The notes below the pieces were generated by a model. The model did not search any database. It saw only the letters and a program-made list of their open reading frames with translations, and was not told the DNA's origin. Shown in pieces: positions 35,761 through 44,700 of a DNA stretch of 64,000 bases. How positions within the stretch are numbered: the stretch's first letter is position 1; every line of letters begins with the position of its first letter. The stretch is taken from contig JBIQIY010000018.1 of assembly GCA_044507775.1 (NCBI GenBank), forward strand, positions 1 through 64,000, in the 5' to 3' direction. The translations under genes were made by a program, and so were the position numbers. The DNA is from Chryseosolibacter sp044507775. Lineage in GTDB: Bacteria > Bacteroidota > Bacteroidia > Cytophagales > Cyclobacteriaceae.

Positions 35761-37182
35761 ATGACTATGATTAAAACTTCCAAAGCATTTTGCGGCGAAG
35801 ATTTTCTCCTCGAAAATGAATTTGCGAGATACTTATATGAGCAGCACGCCGCCGGGATGCCCATCGTCGATTATCACAATCACTTGTCACCGCAGGATAT
35901 CGCCGAAGACCGCCAGTTCAGCAACCTGACAGAGATATGGCTTGAAGGCGACCATTACAAGTGGAGGGCTATGCGCACAAATGGCATCGCGGAGGAATAT
36001 TGTACCGGCAAGGCGGATCCTCTCGACAAGTTTATCAAGTGGGCGGAGACAGTTCCCTACACCATGCGCAATCCGCTTTATCACTGGACGCACCTGGAGC
36101 TCAAGAATTATTTCGGCGTCGATCGCCTGCTGGACCCCACGAGTGCCCGCGATATTTATACGTCCTGTACGACTATGCTCCGCGAGAAAGAATTCAGCGT
36201 GCAGAACCTGTTGCGGAAGATGCGGGTTGAAGTTGTCTGCACCACGGATGACCCTATCGACGGATTGACCTACCACAAACAGTTTGCCGGCCAGGAAGCG
36301 GGTTTCAAAATGTTCCCTACATTCCGGCCCGACAAGGTCTATGCCGTCGAGAACAACAAGGCATGGATGCAGTATCTTGAGAAGCTGGAATCGGCTTCCG
36401 GCAAGAGTATCCGGTCCTACGCTGACCTGACAGCCGCCTTGCAGGCGCGTGTGGATTTCTTCGATAGCCTTGGATGCCGTGCATCGGACCACGGCCTGGA
36501 GCACCTGTACTTTGAAGATGATGCTGAGCGTACCGCTGAAGACACCTTCCGGAAATTCCGCGATGGAAAGAATCCGGAGCTGCGGGAACAACACGCGTTC
36601 AAGAGTGCGGTGCTGACAGCCCTCGGACGTATGTATCACGCAAAAGGATGGGTACAACAATTCCATGTCGGCGCTCTGCGCAACAACAGCACACGCATGA
36701 TGCGGGAGTTGGGACCTGACACGGGCTTCGATTCCATCGGAGATTTCTCCCACGCGCGAAAGATGTCGAAGTTCTTCGATAACCTGGATAACACCAACCA
36801 ACTGGCGAAGACTATCATTTACAATCTCAATCCCGCTGACAACGCCTTGTTCGCAACGATGACGGGCAACTTCAACGACGGATCTTTCCCCGGCAAGATG
36901 CAGTATGGATCGGGCTGGTGGTTCCTGGATCAGAAAGACGGCATGGAAAGCCAGATGAACGCCCTTTCTAATATGGGTCTGTTGTCGAGGTTTGTCGGCA
37001 TGGTTACTGACAGCCGGAGCTTTCTGTCATTTCCGCGTCACGAATATTTCCGTAGAATCCTTTGTAACCTGCTCGGACGGGACATTGAAAGAGGTGAATT
37101 GCCCGACGATCTGAATCACATCGGTAGCATGGTTGAGGCGATCTGCTATGGGAATGCCAGGGCTTATTTCAATATCAAATAG
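35761..37182 (+). CDS. uxaC: Glucuronate isomerase (uronate isomerase)
   Basis: 473 residues. Starts MTMIKTSKAFCGEDFLLENE, with ATG 35767 as an alternative. Family motifs: MPIVDYHNHLSPQDIAEDR (metal-binding HxH), VVCTTDDPID, QFHVGALRNNSTRM and GGYG-like SGWWF near the C-terminus. It converts glucuronate to fructuronate and galacturonate to tagaturonate. It lies 81 bp after the SDR gene and works with it in hexuronate breakdown. Confidence 0.97.
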   Translation: MTMIKTSKAFCGEDFLLENEFARYLYEQHAAGMPIVDYHNHLSPQDIAEDRQFSNLTEIWLEGDHYKWRAMRTNGIAEEYCTGKADPLDKFIKWAETVPYTMRNPLYHWTHLELKNYFGVDRLLDPTSARDIYTSCTTMLREKEFSVQNLLRKMRVEVVCTTDDPIDGLTYHKQFAGQEAGFKMFPTFRPDKVYAVENNKAWMQYLEKLESASGKSIRSYADLTAALQARVDFFDSLGCRASDHGLEHLYFEDDAERTAEDTFRKFRDGKNPELREQHAFKSAVLTALGRMYHAKGWVQQFHVGALRNNSTRMMRELGPDTGFDSIGDFSHARKMSKFFDNLDNTNQLAKTIIYNLNPADNALFATMTGNFNDGSFPGKMQYGSGWWFLDQKDGMESQMNALSNMGLLSRFVGMVTDSRSFLSFPRHEYFRRILCNLLGRDIERGELPDDLNHIGSMVEAICYGNARAYFNIK

Positions 37183-37354
37183 TCCGGCCACCCCATCAGC
37201 CAGAAGATTTTTGTGACACGGCAACTATTTTTTATACTTTTTGGTTCTCAATAGGCCTCCGGCGACTTTCCCTGCGTGGATCCTACGTTTTTTTTGACCA
37301 TTTTTGTATTAGGGGCTCTGATGCCCGTATTTAACTTATTAACATTCACTTCAT

Positions 37355-38584
37355 TTGACATTCAGCGATTTTAATTTTGATCCGGGTCTCGTCGAAGGCC
37401 TCGATTCAATGGGATATGAAAAGCCCACCCCCGTCCAGGAAATGACTATCCCGATTATCCTGCAAAACCACGACTTGATAGCCTGCGCGCAAACCGGTAC
37501 CGGAAAAACGGCCGCCTACATACTCCCGCTGCTCAACAAGATCGCCGTGGAGAAGACGCGCCATCTTAACACGCTCGTCATTGCTCCGACGCGAGAGCTG
37601 GCGCTTCAAATAGACCAACAGGTAGAGGGGTTTGCATATTTTCTCGGCGTAAGCTCCCTTTCCGTTTACGGAGGAAGTGACGGCGCCACATGGGACCAGC
37701 AGCGAAAAGCGATGGAGTCAGGCGCCGATATTATCATCGCCACACCAGGACGCCTTATCGCGCTTCTGGCTACGGGCAAAGTCGACTTCAGCCGGTTGAG
37801 ACACCTTGTGCTGGATGAAGCGGACCGTATGCTCGACATGGGATTTCACGAAGACATCCTAAGAATTATCAAGGAGCTGCCAGCCGATCGACAGACTCTC
37901 ATGTTTTCGGCGACTATGCCGCCCAAGATTCGCTCGCTGGCGAAAGCCATCCTGAAAGATCCGAAAGAAGTCAGCATCGCTATCTCTAAGCCGGCATCCG
38001 GAATTCTTCAGCAGGCGTACCTGGTCCATGACCACCAGAAAATGCCGTTGCTTAAACAACTGCTGAAGAACAATGACTACAAGAGCGCTATTATTTTCTC
38101 CAACAGCAAAGAGAATGTGAAGAAACTGGGACGTGAACTCGCCCACGGCGGACTGTCCGCCAAAGCGTTTCATTCCGATCTCGAGCAGTCCGAGAGAGAA
38201 GATATTATGAATCAGTTCAAGAGCCGCAAACTACAGATGCTAATTGGTACCGACATTCTCTCCCGCGGTATCGACGTCGAGGGGATTGAGCTGGTGGTAA
38301 ATTATGACACTCCGCATGATGCCGAAGACTATGTCCACCGCATCGGGAGAACAGCGCGGGCCGAACGGACGGGAACGGCAATCACCTTTGTCAACGAAAA
38401 AGATAACTGGAAATTCCAGAAAGTCGAAAAGCTGATCGGTAACGAGATCGTGAAACTTCCGTTACCGGCGGAGATCGGCGAGAGTCCGGTATTCCAGTCG
38501 AGATCAGGCTCCGGAAACAACAATAAATCAGGCGGTAAGAGAAGATTCAACCGTAACAGCAGCCGCAAAGTGAACAGGCGCTAG
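37355..38584 (+). CDS. DEAD-box ATP-dependent RNA helicase
   Basis: 409 residues, starting at TTG 37355 (MTFSDFNFDPGLVEGLDSMGY). Q motif YEKPTPVQ (21-28), motif I AQTGTGKT (45-52), Ia PTRELA, motif II DEAD (154-157), motif III SAT (185-187), VI HRIGRTARAER. The C-terminal tail is Gly/Ser/Asn/Arg-rich (GSGNNNKSGGKRRFNR) and should bind RNA non-specifically. RhlE-like. A leader of about 170 bp precedes it, longer than most here, so post-transcriptional or cold control is possible. Its TAG stop shares CTAG with the convergent gene's stop. Confidence 0.95.
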   Translation: MTFSDFNFDPGLVEGLDSMGYEKPTPVQEMTIPIILQNHDLIACAQTGTGKTAAYILPLLNKIAVEKTRHLNTLVIAPTRELALQIDQQVEGFAYFLGVSSLSVYGGSDGATWDQQRKAMESGADIIIATPGRLIALLATGKVDFSRLRHLVLDEADRMLDMGFHEDILRIIKELPADRQTLMFSATMPPKIRSLAKAILKDPKEVSIAISKPASGILQQAYLVHDHQKMPLLKQLLKNNDYKSAIIFSNSKENVKKLGRELAHGGLSAKAFHSDLEQSEREDIMNQFKSRKLQMLIGTDILSRGIDVEGIELVVNYDTPHDAEDYVHRIGRTARAERTGTAITFVNEKDNWKFQKVEKLIGNEIVKLPLPAEIGESPVFQSRSGSGNNNKSGGKRRFNRNSSRKVNRR

Positions 38585-38940
38585 GTATGCGCCGGCTTGC
38601 CGTGCATAGCCTTGCGGTTATTATCCACTTCTTTCTTCTTCCGGTCATCGGCAAGTTTTAAAGCGTACATCGTTCCGGCAATGACCAGGTAGAACGCTGC
38701 AACAATGGCAAATCCCGCCACCTGACTATTCATTGCCGCGTTGATCCAGTTTGCAACGGCGATACTTATGAACAGAAGAAAAAGGATCCCGGCAACAGCT
38801 GCTACACCAAGCTTAAGCGCGATCGCGACATAAGTCTGGATATCTTCTTTCACATGCTCTTTCATGGCCTTCGCCTCCCGTTCAGCGTATCGAAACGGAG
38901 CCACGATGGTTCCAGCCGCTCTGTAGAAAAATTCTGACAT
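38581..38940 (-). CDS. Holin-like (Phage_holin_3_6 family) membrane protein
   Basis: 119 residues with two membrane helices (about 45-70 and 75-97; LGVAAVAGILFLLFISIAVANWI and VAGFAIVAAFYLVIAGTMYAL). A cytoplasmic amphipathic N-terminus (AEREAKAMKEHVKED) and a Lys/Arg-rich tail follow the family pattern. Despite the name it is not phage-derived; in Bacteroidota and others these genes are chromosomal and often paired with YtxH, as here. Function unknown; a membrane-stress role is inferred. Confidence 0.85.
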   Translation of the reverse strand: MSEFFYRAAGTIVAPFRYAEREAKAMKEHVKEDIQTYVAIALKLGVAAVAGILFLLFISIAVANWINAAMNSQVAGFAIVAAFYLVIAGTMYALKLADDRKKKEVDNNRKAMHGKPAHT

Positions 38941-38951
38941 AGGTTTAGTAT

Positions 38952-39185
38952 TTAGATGGTATATCGGCTCTCCGACACGATCGTTGTTGTTTCAGCCGGT
39001 TCGAGAGTTGCCTCGAGGCGATCGATCTCTGCCTGCTGTCTCCTCTTTTGTAGAGTCTGATCGATGATTCTATCAGCCTCATCCCGGATTTTTCTCCGCG
39101 TGATCTTGCCTGCTTCAGGTGCGATCAGCACGCCCAGCACGGTGCCCATTCCAATACCCAGCAAAAACATTAAGCTTGTCTTCAT
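38952..39185 (-). CDS. YtxH-domain small membrane protein
   Basis: 77 residues. One N-terminal membrane helix (MKTSLMFLLGIGMGTVLGVLIAPEAG) with the YtxH signature (GxGxGxxxGxLxAPxxGKxTR), then a charged coiled coil. YtxH genes are general-stress genes in Bacillus. It precedes the holin-like gene by 11 bp and is probably co-transcribed with it. Confidence 0.87.
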   Translation of the reverse strand: MKTSLMFLLGIGMGTVLGVLIAPEAGKITRRKIRDEADRIIDQTLQKRRQQAEIDRLEATLEPAETTTIVSESRYTI

Positions 39186-39295
39186 GATTCGGTCGTTTTG
39201 TTCATCACTTTCTATTTAAAGCTATACCCGCAGAGTAAGTGCCCTGAATAAAGACTATTGGAGGAATTTCATACACAAATTCGGTTCGGTGTGGA

Positions 39296-41716
39296 TCAGA
39301 AAGGATAGCCTATGGCAATGTTTAAAATGAGATTGTCGCTTCGCCAATGCGGGTCTGAGAAATCGATCTTGTCGAATACCCACCTCTCGTCCTCTGGCAG
39401 CCAGGGCTTTCTCAGGGGGAAAGCCAGGTCGAACCGCAGCACAAAGAAATTAAAGTCCATGCGAAGGCCTAACCCGGTACCTACTGCCAGCTCTTTCAGG
39501 AATTCATCTTTGTTAAATTCTCCACCCGGCCGGTCCGTATCGCTGCGAATGAGCCAGATATTTCCCGCATCGACGAACAGGGCGCCTTTCAGGAATTTCA
39601 CAATGTTGAATCGGAATTCTGCATTCCCTTCGAGTTTAATATCTGCGCGCTGATCAATGAATAAACTCGTCGGCCCGGATCGATCCTCTTCGGGGATTTC
39701 CTCAGCGGGAAGTTGTTCCTGCACATTGAATGTTCCGGGCCCGATGGTGCGGGCGGGAAAAGCGCGGATACTGTTCGAGCCTCCGATTGAAAATTGTTTG
39801 ATGTACGGCATCGTGGTTGAGTTTCGATAGGCATAGCCGGTGCCGAGGATAAGCCGGGTAGCGAGCTTATTATTTTTGTCAAAACTGAAAAAATAGCGCA
39901 CGTCGATTTGTCCTCGGACGAATTGCGAGTAGGGGGTACCGAATATTTTCAATGACTCCGAATCATCGCTGAAATTTCGCTGTACCAGATTGACAAGGTT
40001 GCCGGCAACGTCTATCGTTCCATTGAAGTAAAAGTGCCATCGTTCGAATTCCCGTTCCTTAAAGTCATTTTCACGATCCTCGTTGAGCTGCGTGTTGAGC
40101 GTATAGCTATACCGTGTTCCGATAATGAATTGATTCTGGAATGAATTTGCCAGATATTGATTTTTTCCAAGCAGGTCCTCGAACTGTTGCGTACGATGCC
40201 CTAGTTGAACATAGCTGATGTCCACCGGATAGAGTTCGTGTGTCTTCAGCGTATTTTCACGCCAGGTGTATCCGGCGGAGAGGTTGAAAGAGTTCAGTCG
40301 AAAAAATCCCAATCGTTGCTGGAGCCTGAAGCCCAGGCTCAATTCGGTAGTGGGAAGGTATCTTCTTGAGGGATAGTGGATATTCAATGGAGAAATGATA
40401 CGCGGGATGGACAGCCCGGATTCTATCCCCAGTTCGAATGCGTTCAGCGGGTTGGGAGTATTTCGGCTTACCTGCACTTCGTAAGATGTGTTTGTCGTGA
40501 TCCGGAACTGTTCCGAGCCTCGCAAAAAGTTTCGGTTCGTGAATTGCAAAGTAAGTCCCGGACCTACAAAGTTGTTGGATTTTGATACCATCTGCACTTC
40601 ACCCCGAATGGACTTTTTCAAGTGGGGCGTCAGATAGATGGACGTATTCAGCCGAAAGGAATCTTTCTTCGATTCCTGGAAGCGGATGTCAACAAACTTG
40701 AACGATCCCAGGCTCATGAGGTGCCGAAGCGTGTACTCGCGGTCGATGTTCCGGTATATTCTTCCCGGCCGGAAGTTGATGACCTTGGTGATGGTTTCAG
40801 GTCGATACGCGTGATGCCGGTCAACGTAATGAATGCCGTCGACGAGGAGTGTATCCCCCGGCAGCGAGGTGGTATCATCTGAAAGGGTATAGTCGGGGTA
40901 AACATGGATTTCGCCTATCTTATAGATATGCTTCGCTTTTTCCGGTACGCCCGGTTCAAGGGCCAATGTGAGATCCACTTGTCGTTTTCCGACGGTGCTG
41001 TCTGCTTCGAAGATCAGGTGCCGGTCATCGAAATAGAAGAAGCCGAGGTTTTCCAATGCTTCTTCAATTCGCTCCTGCTCGGCTTTCATGCGCTCCAGGT
41101 TGTAGCGCTGTCGCGGCCTTAAGTATGAATCATTTTTGACACTGTCGATATTTGTAAACAGCGTATCCATACTGGGATAAGAAATATTGCGTATGCGATA
41201 GGGGCGGGGAACGCGTGCAGTGTATACGACCGTGCCTTTCTTGCCTTTAATCGACACTTCGGAGGTTACTTTTGAGTTGAAGAAGCCATTGTTGACCAGG
41301 TGCGCTTCCAGTACCTGGGCAATGTGTTCGTCTTCGATGTCTGTCATGTACACCGGTGTCTGGCCGAGCTTCGTTTTCATGAACCGCCGCAGACCTTTCT
41401 TGTCAGGATTGCCCGCCTTGTAAAAGAACCAGAGCCCCGGGCGCATTCCAAGGATCGTCGTGTTGGGCTTTGGAAGGATGTTCGCGTCGAGTAGCTCTTT
41501 GATCCTTTTCTTCGCCCTAATCCTGCCTTCCGGTACGAGGTCGATTTCAGAGCCGGTGTAAAGTACTCGATCATCCGGGACAAGCTTCAGGGCCGTACAA
41601 CTTTGCAGGAGCCAGAGGACCAATCCCGCATAGACGAGCCGTTGCAGAACCCTGCTGACACCGGCGTAGAGATTGTCGCTAGTTTCTGGTTTCCGCATTA
41701 GCCTTAAAGAGTTCAT
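39296..41716 (-). CDS. tamL: Outer-membrane lipoprotein TamL (TamA/Omp85 relative)
   Basis: 806 residues. N-terminal lipoprotein-type signal with LWLLQSC (Cys40; the Gln at -2 is unusual). POTRA-like domains follow (about 45-340; VEAHLVNNGFFNSKVTSEV-like), then a 16-strand Omp85 barrel with SGYT- and VRG-type motifs (GPGLTLQFTNRNFLRGSEQ, YIKQFSIGGSNSIRAF), ending in Phe. TamL with TamB forms a bridge for outer-membrane protein or lipid delivery. Its start overlaps the tamB stop by 38 bp (20 bp if ATG 41698 is used), so they are coupled. Confidence 0.93.
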   Translation of the reverse strand: MNSLRLMRKPETSDNLYAGVSRVLQRLVYAGLVLWLLQSCTALKLVPDDRVLYTGSEIDLVPEGRIRAKKRIKELLDANILPKPNTTILGMRPGLWFFYKAGNPDKKGLRRFMKTKLGQTPVYMTDIEDEHIAQVLEAHLVNNGFFNSKVTSEVSIKGKKGTVVYTARVPRPYRIRNISYPSMDTLFTNIDSVKNDSYLRPRQRYNLERMKAEQERIEEALENLGFFYFDDRHLIFEADSTVGKRQVDLTLALEPGVPEKAKHIYKIGEIHVYPDYTLSDDTTSLPGDTLLVDGIHYVDRHHAYRPETITKVINFRPGRIYRNIDREYTLRHLMSLGSFKFVDIRFQESKKDSFRLNTSIYLTPHLKKSIRGEVQMVSKSNNFVGPGLTLQFTNRNFLRGSEQFRITTNTSYEVQVSRNTPNPLNAFELGIESGLSIPRIISPLNIHYPSRRYLPTTELSLGFRLQQRLGFFRLNSFNLSAGYTWRENTLKTHELYPVDISYVQLGHRTQQFEDLLGKNQYLANSFQNQFIIGTRYSYTLNTQLNEDRENDFKEREFERWHFYFNGTIDVAGNLVNLVQRNFSDDSESLKIFGTPYSQFVRGQIDVRYFFSFDKNNKLATRLILGTGYAYRNSTTMPYIKQFSIGGSNSIRAFPARTIGPGTFNVQEQLPAEEIPEEDRSGPTSLFIDQRADIKLEGNAEFRFNIVKFLKGALFVDAGNIWLIRSDTDRPGGEFNKDEFLKELAVGTGLGLRMDFNFFVLRFDLAFPLRKPWLPEDERWVFDKIDFSDPHWRSDNLILNIAIGYPF

Positions 41717-44700
41717 TCAACGTGTTGTAGTCCTTGACGTAGATGAGACCTGCGCCGGTTTCAGTTAGCTCGCCATCGATCATGTCATAGTTGCTGTTCC
41801 TGAATCCGGTAATGCGAAATCTTCCATCCGGCGTCAGTTTGTATTCAAGGGCGAGGTCACCGATGTAGTCAGTGGCATCGCGGTTGGGATTCTCGCCTTC
41901 GATGTCGATGTTGCCGGATAGTTTCACCACCAGGCGGTCATTCAACAGCGATTTGGACACCCCGAGCTGCAATTCGGTCTGGCCGTGGGCCTGGCCCGAA
42001 GTGTAGTCCTCATACGATTTGATGTCAAAGCTGAGCTCGACGCCTTTTATGTTTTGCGACAACCGGTTGAGTTGCTCCGAAAGGATCTTGCTTACGCTAT
42101 TGCGCGCTGTCGACTCGAGGCCTCCGCCAGCGCGGTTCTGAAAGGGATCATCGGAAATAAAACGCTTGAGGATCAATAGTGCAAAGACTTGCTTGTTGAG
42201 ATCGGATTCACGGGTGTTGATATCCTGCAGCCTTGCGTACACATTGCCTCCGAAAGCATTGCGCTGATCCATGGGCATCTCAAGCTTGAAGCTGATTTCC
42301 GGTTGTAACAGTTCGCCCTTCAGGTTCAGATACACAAGGAATGGAAGTCTTTGTTTATACTGGTTTACCTCATTCGGGTCCGCACCCGTCAGCTGGTTAG
42401 CGAACAGTTCTATGGGCGACGTCTCGACATTGAAAATCGCGCGGATGTCCATTTGCGCATTCAGGGGATCACCCATCCAGGTGATGGAACTTCCGCTCTC
42501 GATTTGAAACTCGCGTTTGACAAATTTGTAAAACGACAGGTTATAGGTTCCTTTCGAGATCTCGTACCGCCCGGTAAGGTTTATATCGCCGGAGGGATCG
42601 ACCTGCAGGGTCAGCGTTGAATTCCCCTGAACGGTAAGCTGATCTTTCGTGAGCGGGTCGATTATAATCGTAAAGGACTCGTCGTCGCTTAGTTCGACCT
42701 TGGCTGTAAGATCGATACCGCGAAACACTGACTTGATCGTGTCGGAAGTTTCGGGTTCGATGCTCCTCATGAAAGGGTCACCCTCGAACGTCCGGTCGAC
42801 AAATTTCACAATTCCTTCGGCCTGCAGCGCGGATGCTTCCGATTGCGGGACAACATACGTAAGCTTGCTGCCCTTTGTCATCCCGATGTCGAGATTGACG
42901 ACGGGAGTTGTCATGTCGCCCCGAATCCGGGCATTGGCCTTGATGCCCACCTGGCCATAAAAAAGGTCGTTGTCTTTTTCAGTGGTATTCAGCAATCTGA
43001 AATTGTCTGTAACAATGTCGAGGTTGAAACGGAAATCGCGGTATGTGGCTGTTAGTACGGTTCCATCGATTCGCGCCTTGTTGCCGTTTCGGTCGGCGAT
43101 CTCGAAAGCCTTGAAGGCAATTCCTTCGTCGACAAACGAGATCCTCTCATCGTCGATCGTGAAGTTTGTGTTCATGAACGTGGAAAGGAATTCAGTTTCG
43201 CGGAGCAGGATACCTCCGTCGATGTCAGGCCTTTCGGGAGTACCGCCGACCCGGATCTCGCCAGTAAGCAAACCCTTCAAGCCCTGAAACTGATCGGCAA
43301 GCAGGGGCTGCAGCGATGCAAGGCGAAAGCGGTTGATGTCTGCTGCGATGTTCATTGAAGGTGTCTGCCCTCCGAGATAGTATCCCTGAATATTTACTTC
43401 GTTGGGGCCACCGCTCAGCGTGAACATCACGTCGAACCGGTCGCGCACTGTCTGACTAACCTGCAAGGCGATGTCTCCCCACGCAACGCTTTTGATCTCG
43501 AAATCATTCAAGGTGAGATCAGAGGTGAACGTCAAACCGGTCTCCTGCGGAAATAACTCGATATCACCCTGAAGTAACCCCGATACAGGCCTTTGTTCGG
43601 CAATCATGCTCGTCAGGGATTCGACGTTCAATTGCCGGAAGCCGATGGAAATTGGAGTACCCGGTTGAGCGGCGGATTCGATCATGATCTTCTCCCTTCC
43701 ATTTGTAAGTTGTACGTTGCTGGCGACAAACTTTTCGCCGCCGAAGCGCATGATGTTATCCGGCGGTACTGCCCACCTTGCGTAGTTCAGCAGGATGCCC
43801 TGCGGCGCGAGCTTTAATTCCATGCCTTTATCCCGGCTTAGAAGAGTTCCTGCCAGCACATACTTCTCGCGGTCGGCCGAGTCGAGAACAACAATATCGG
43901 TGATGATCGAATCACCACCTATGGTTCCATTGAATTGCAGGCCGTCGATCTTCATCGAATCGACGAGTATCTTGTCAAACATAAGGTTGTATCGAAGCGC
44001 GCTTGCGTCTGAGTTTGTACTGAACACCATCGAATCCAAACCGATGTTTGAGTACTGGACGGACTTGATCGTCATTTTCAAATCCAATCGGTTTGATTCG
44101 CTGTCAAATTCACCGGTAATCGGGCCCGGATCAAAAGAAGTGAGCTTTGGCACGAGAAGGTTTGTAAGCAGATCCGTGTTCTTGAGATCGATCTTGAAGC
44201 GGAAATGTTGGGGAGCTGAATCCGGAGTTTCCACGGAATCAGCAATTGAATAATAGCTGTCAAGATATTCGCGCATGACGCCGGGCAGTCCAAAAATGTT
44301 GATGGATCCTTCAAACCGCGCCTGCAGCAGATCCGAATCGATGCTGATCTCGGACCTTCCTTCCTGGTCGATCGACGCGAACAGGAGAGAGTCAACGGCG
44401 TAGAGATCATCCCCGTTGAAGACGGCGACTTTGCGGATACCAACGTTCCCGTTCAGTATTCTGAAATCCGCAGTGGCCAGGTTGACCAGCAGCGTTCCGC
44501 GAGCCCGCAGAGGACTACCGCTGAGATTGAGCGCTTCGAAGTCAGCGTTTTTCAAATCAAATGTGATATCGTATCGGGGAACTTCTTGCCGGATGTCGTA
44601 CCGGGCGTCGATGCTGAAATCAAGATTTCGGTCGTCCATGTTGGCTGCAACGGCGACAACCTGATCGCGAATCGATCCGTTTAGTTTGAGATCGCGATAA

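Noticed and set aside
35887..36801. 304-codon minus-strand open frame
   Set aside because: Antisense to uxaC, which is certain by motifs; composition looks like a shadow.
38581..39185. Prophage remnant (holin)
   Set aside because: The holin-like and YtxH genes are a normal chromosomal pair; no other phage genes are near.
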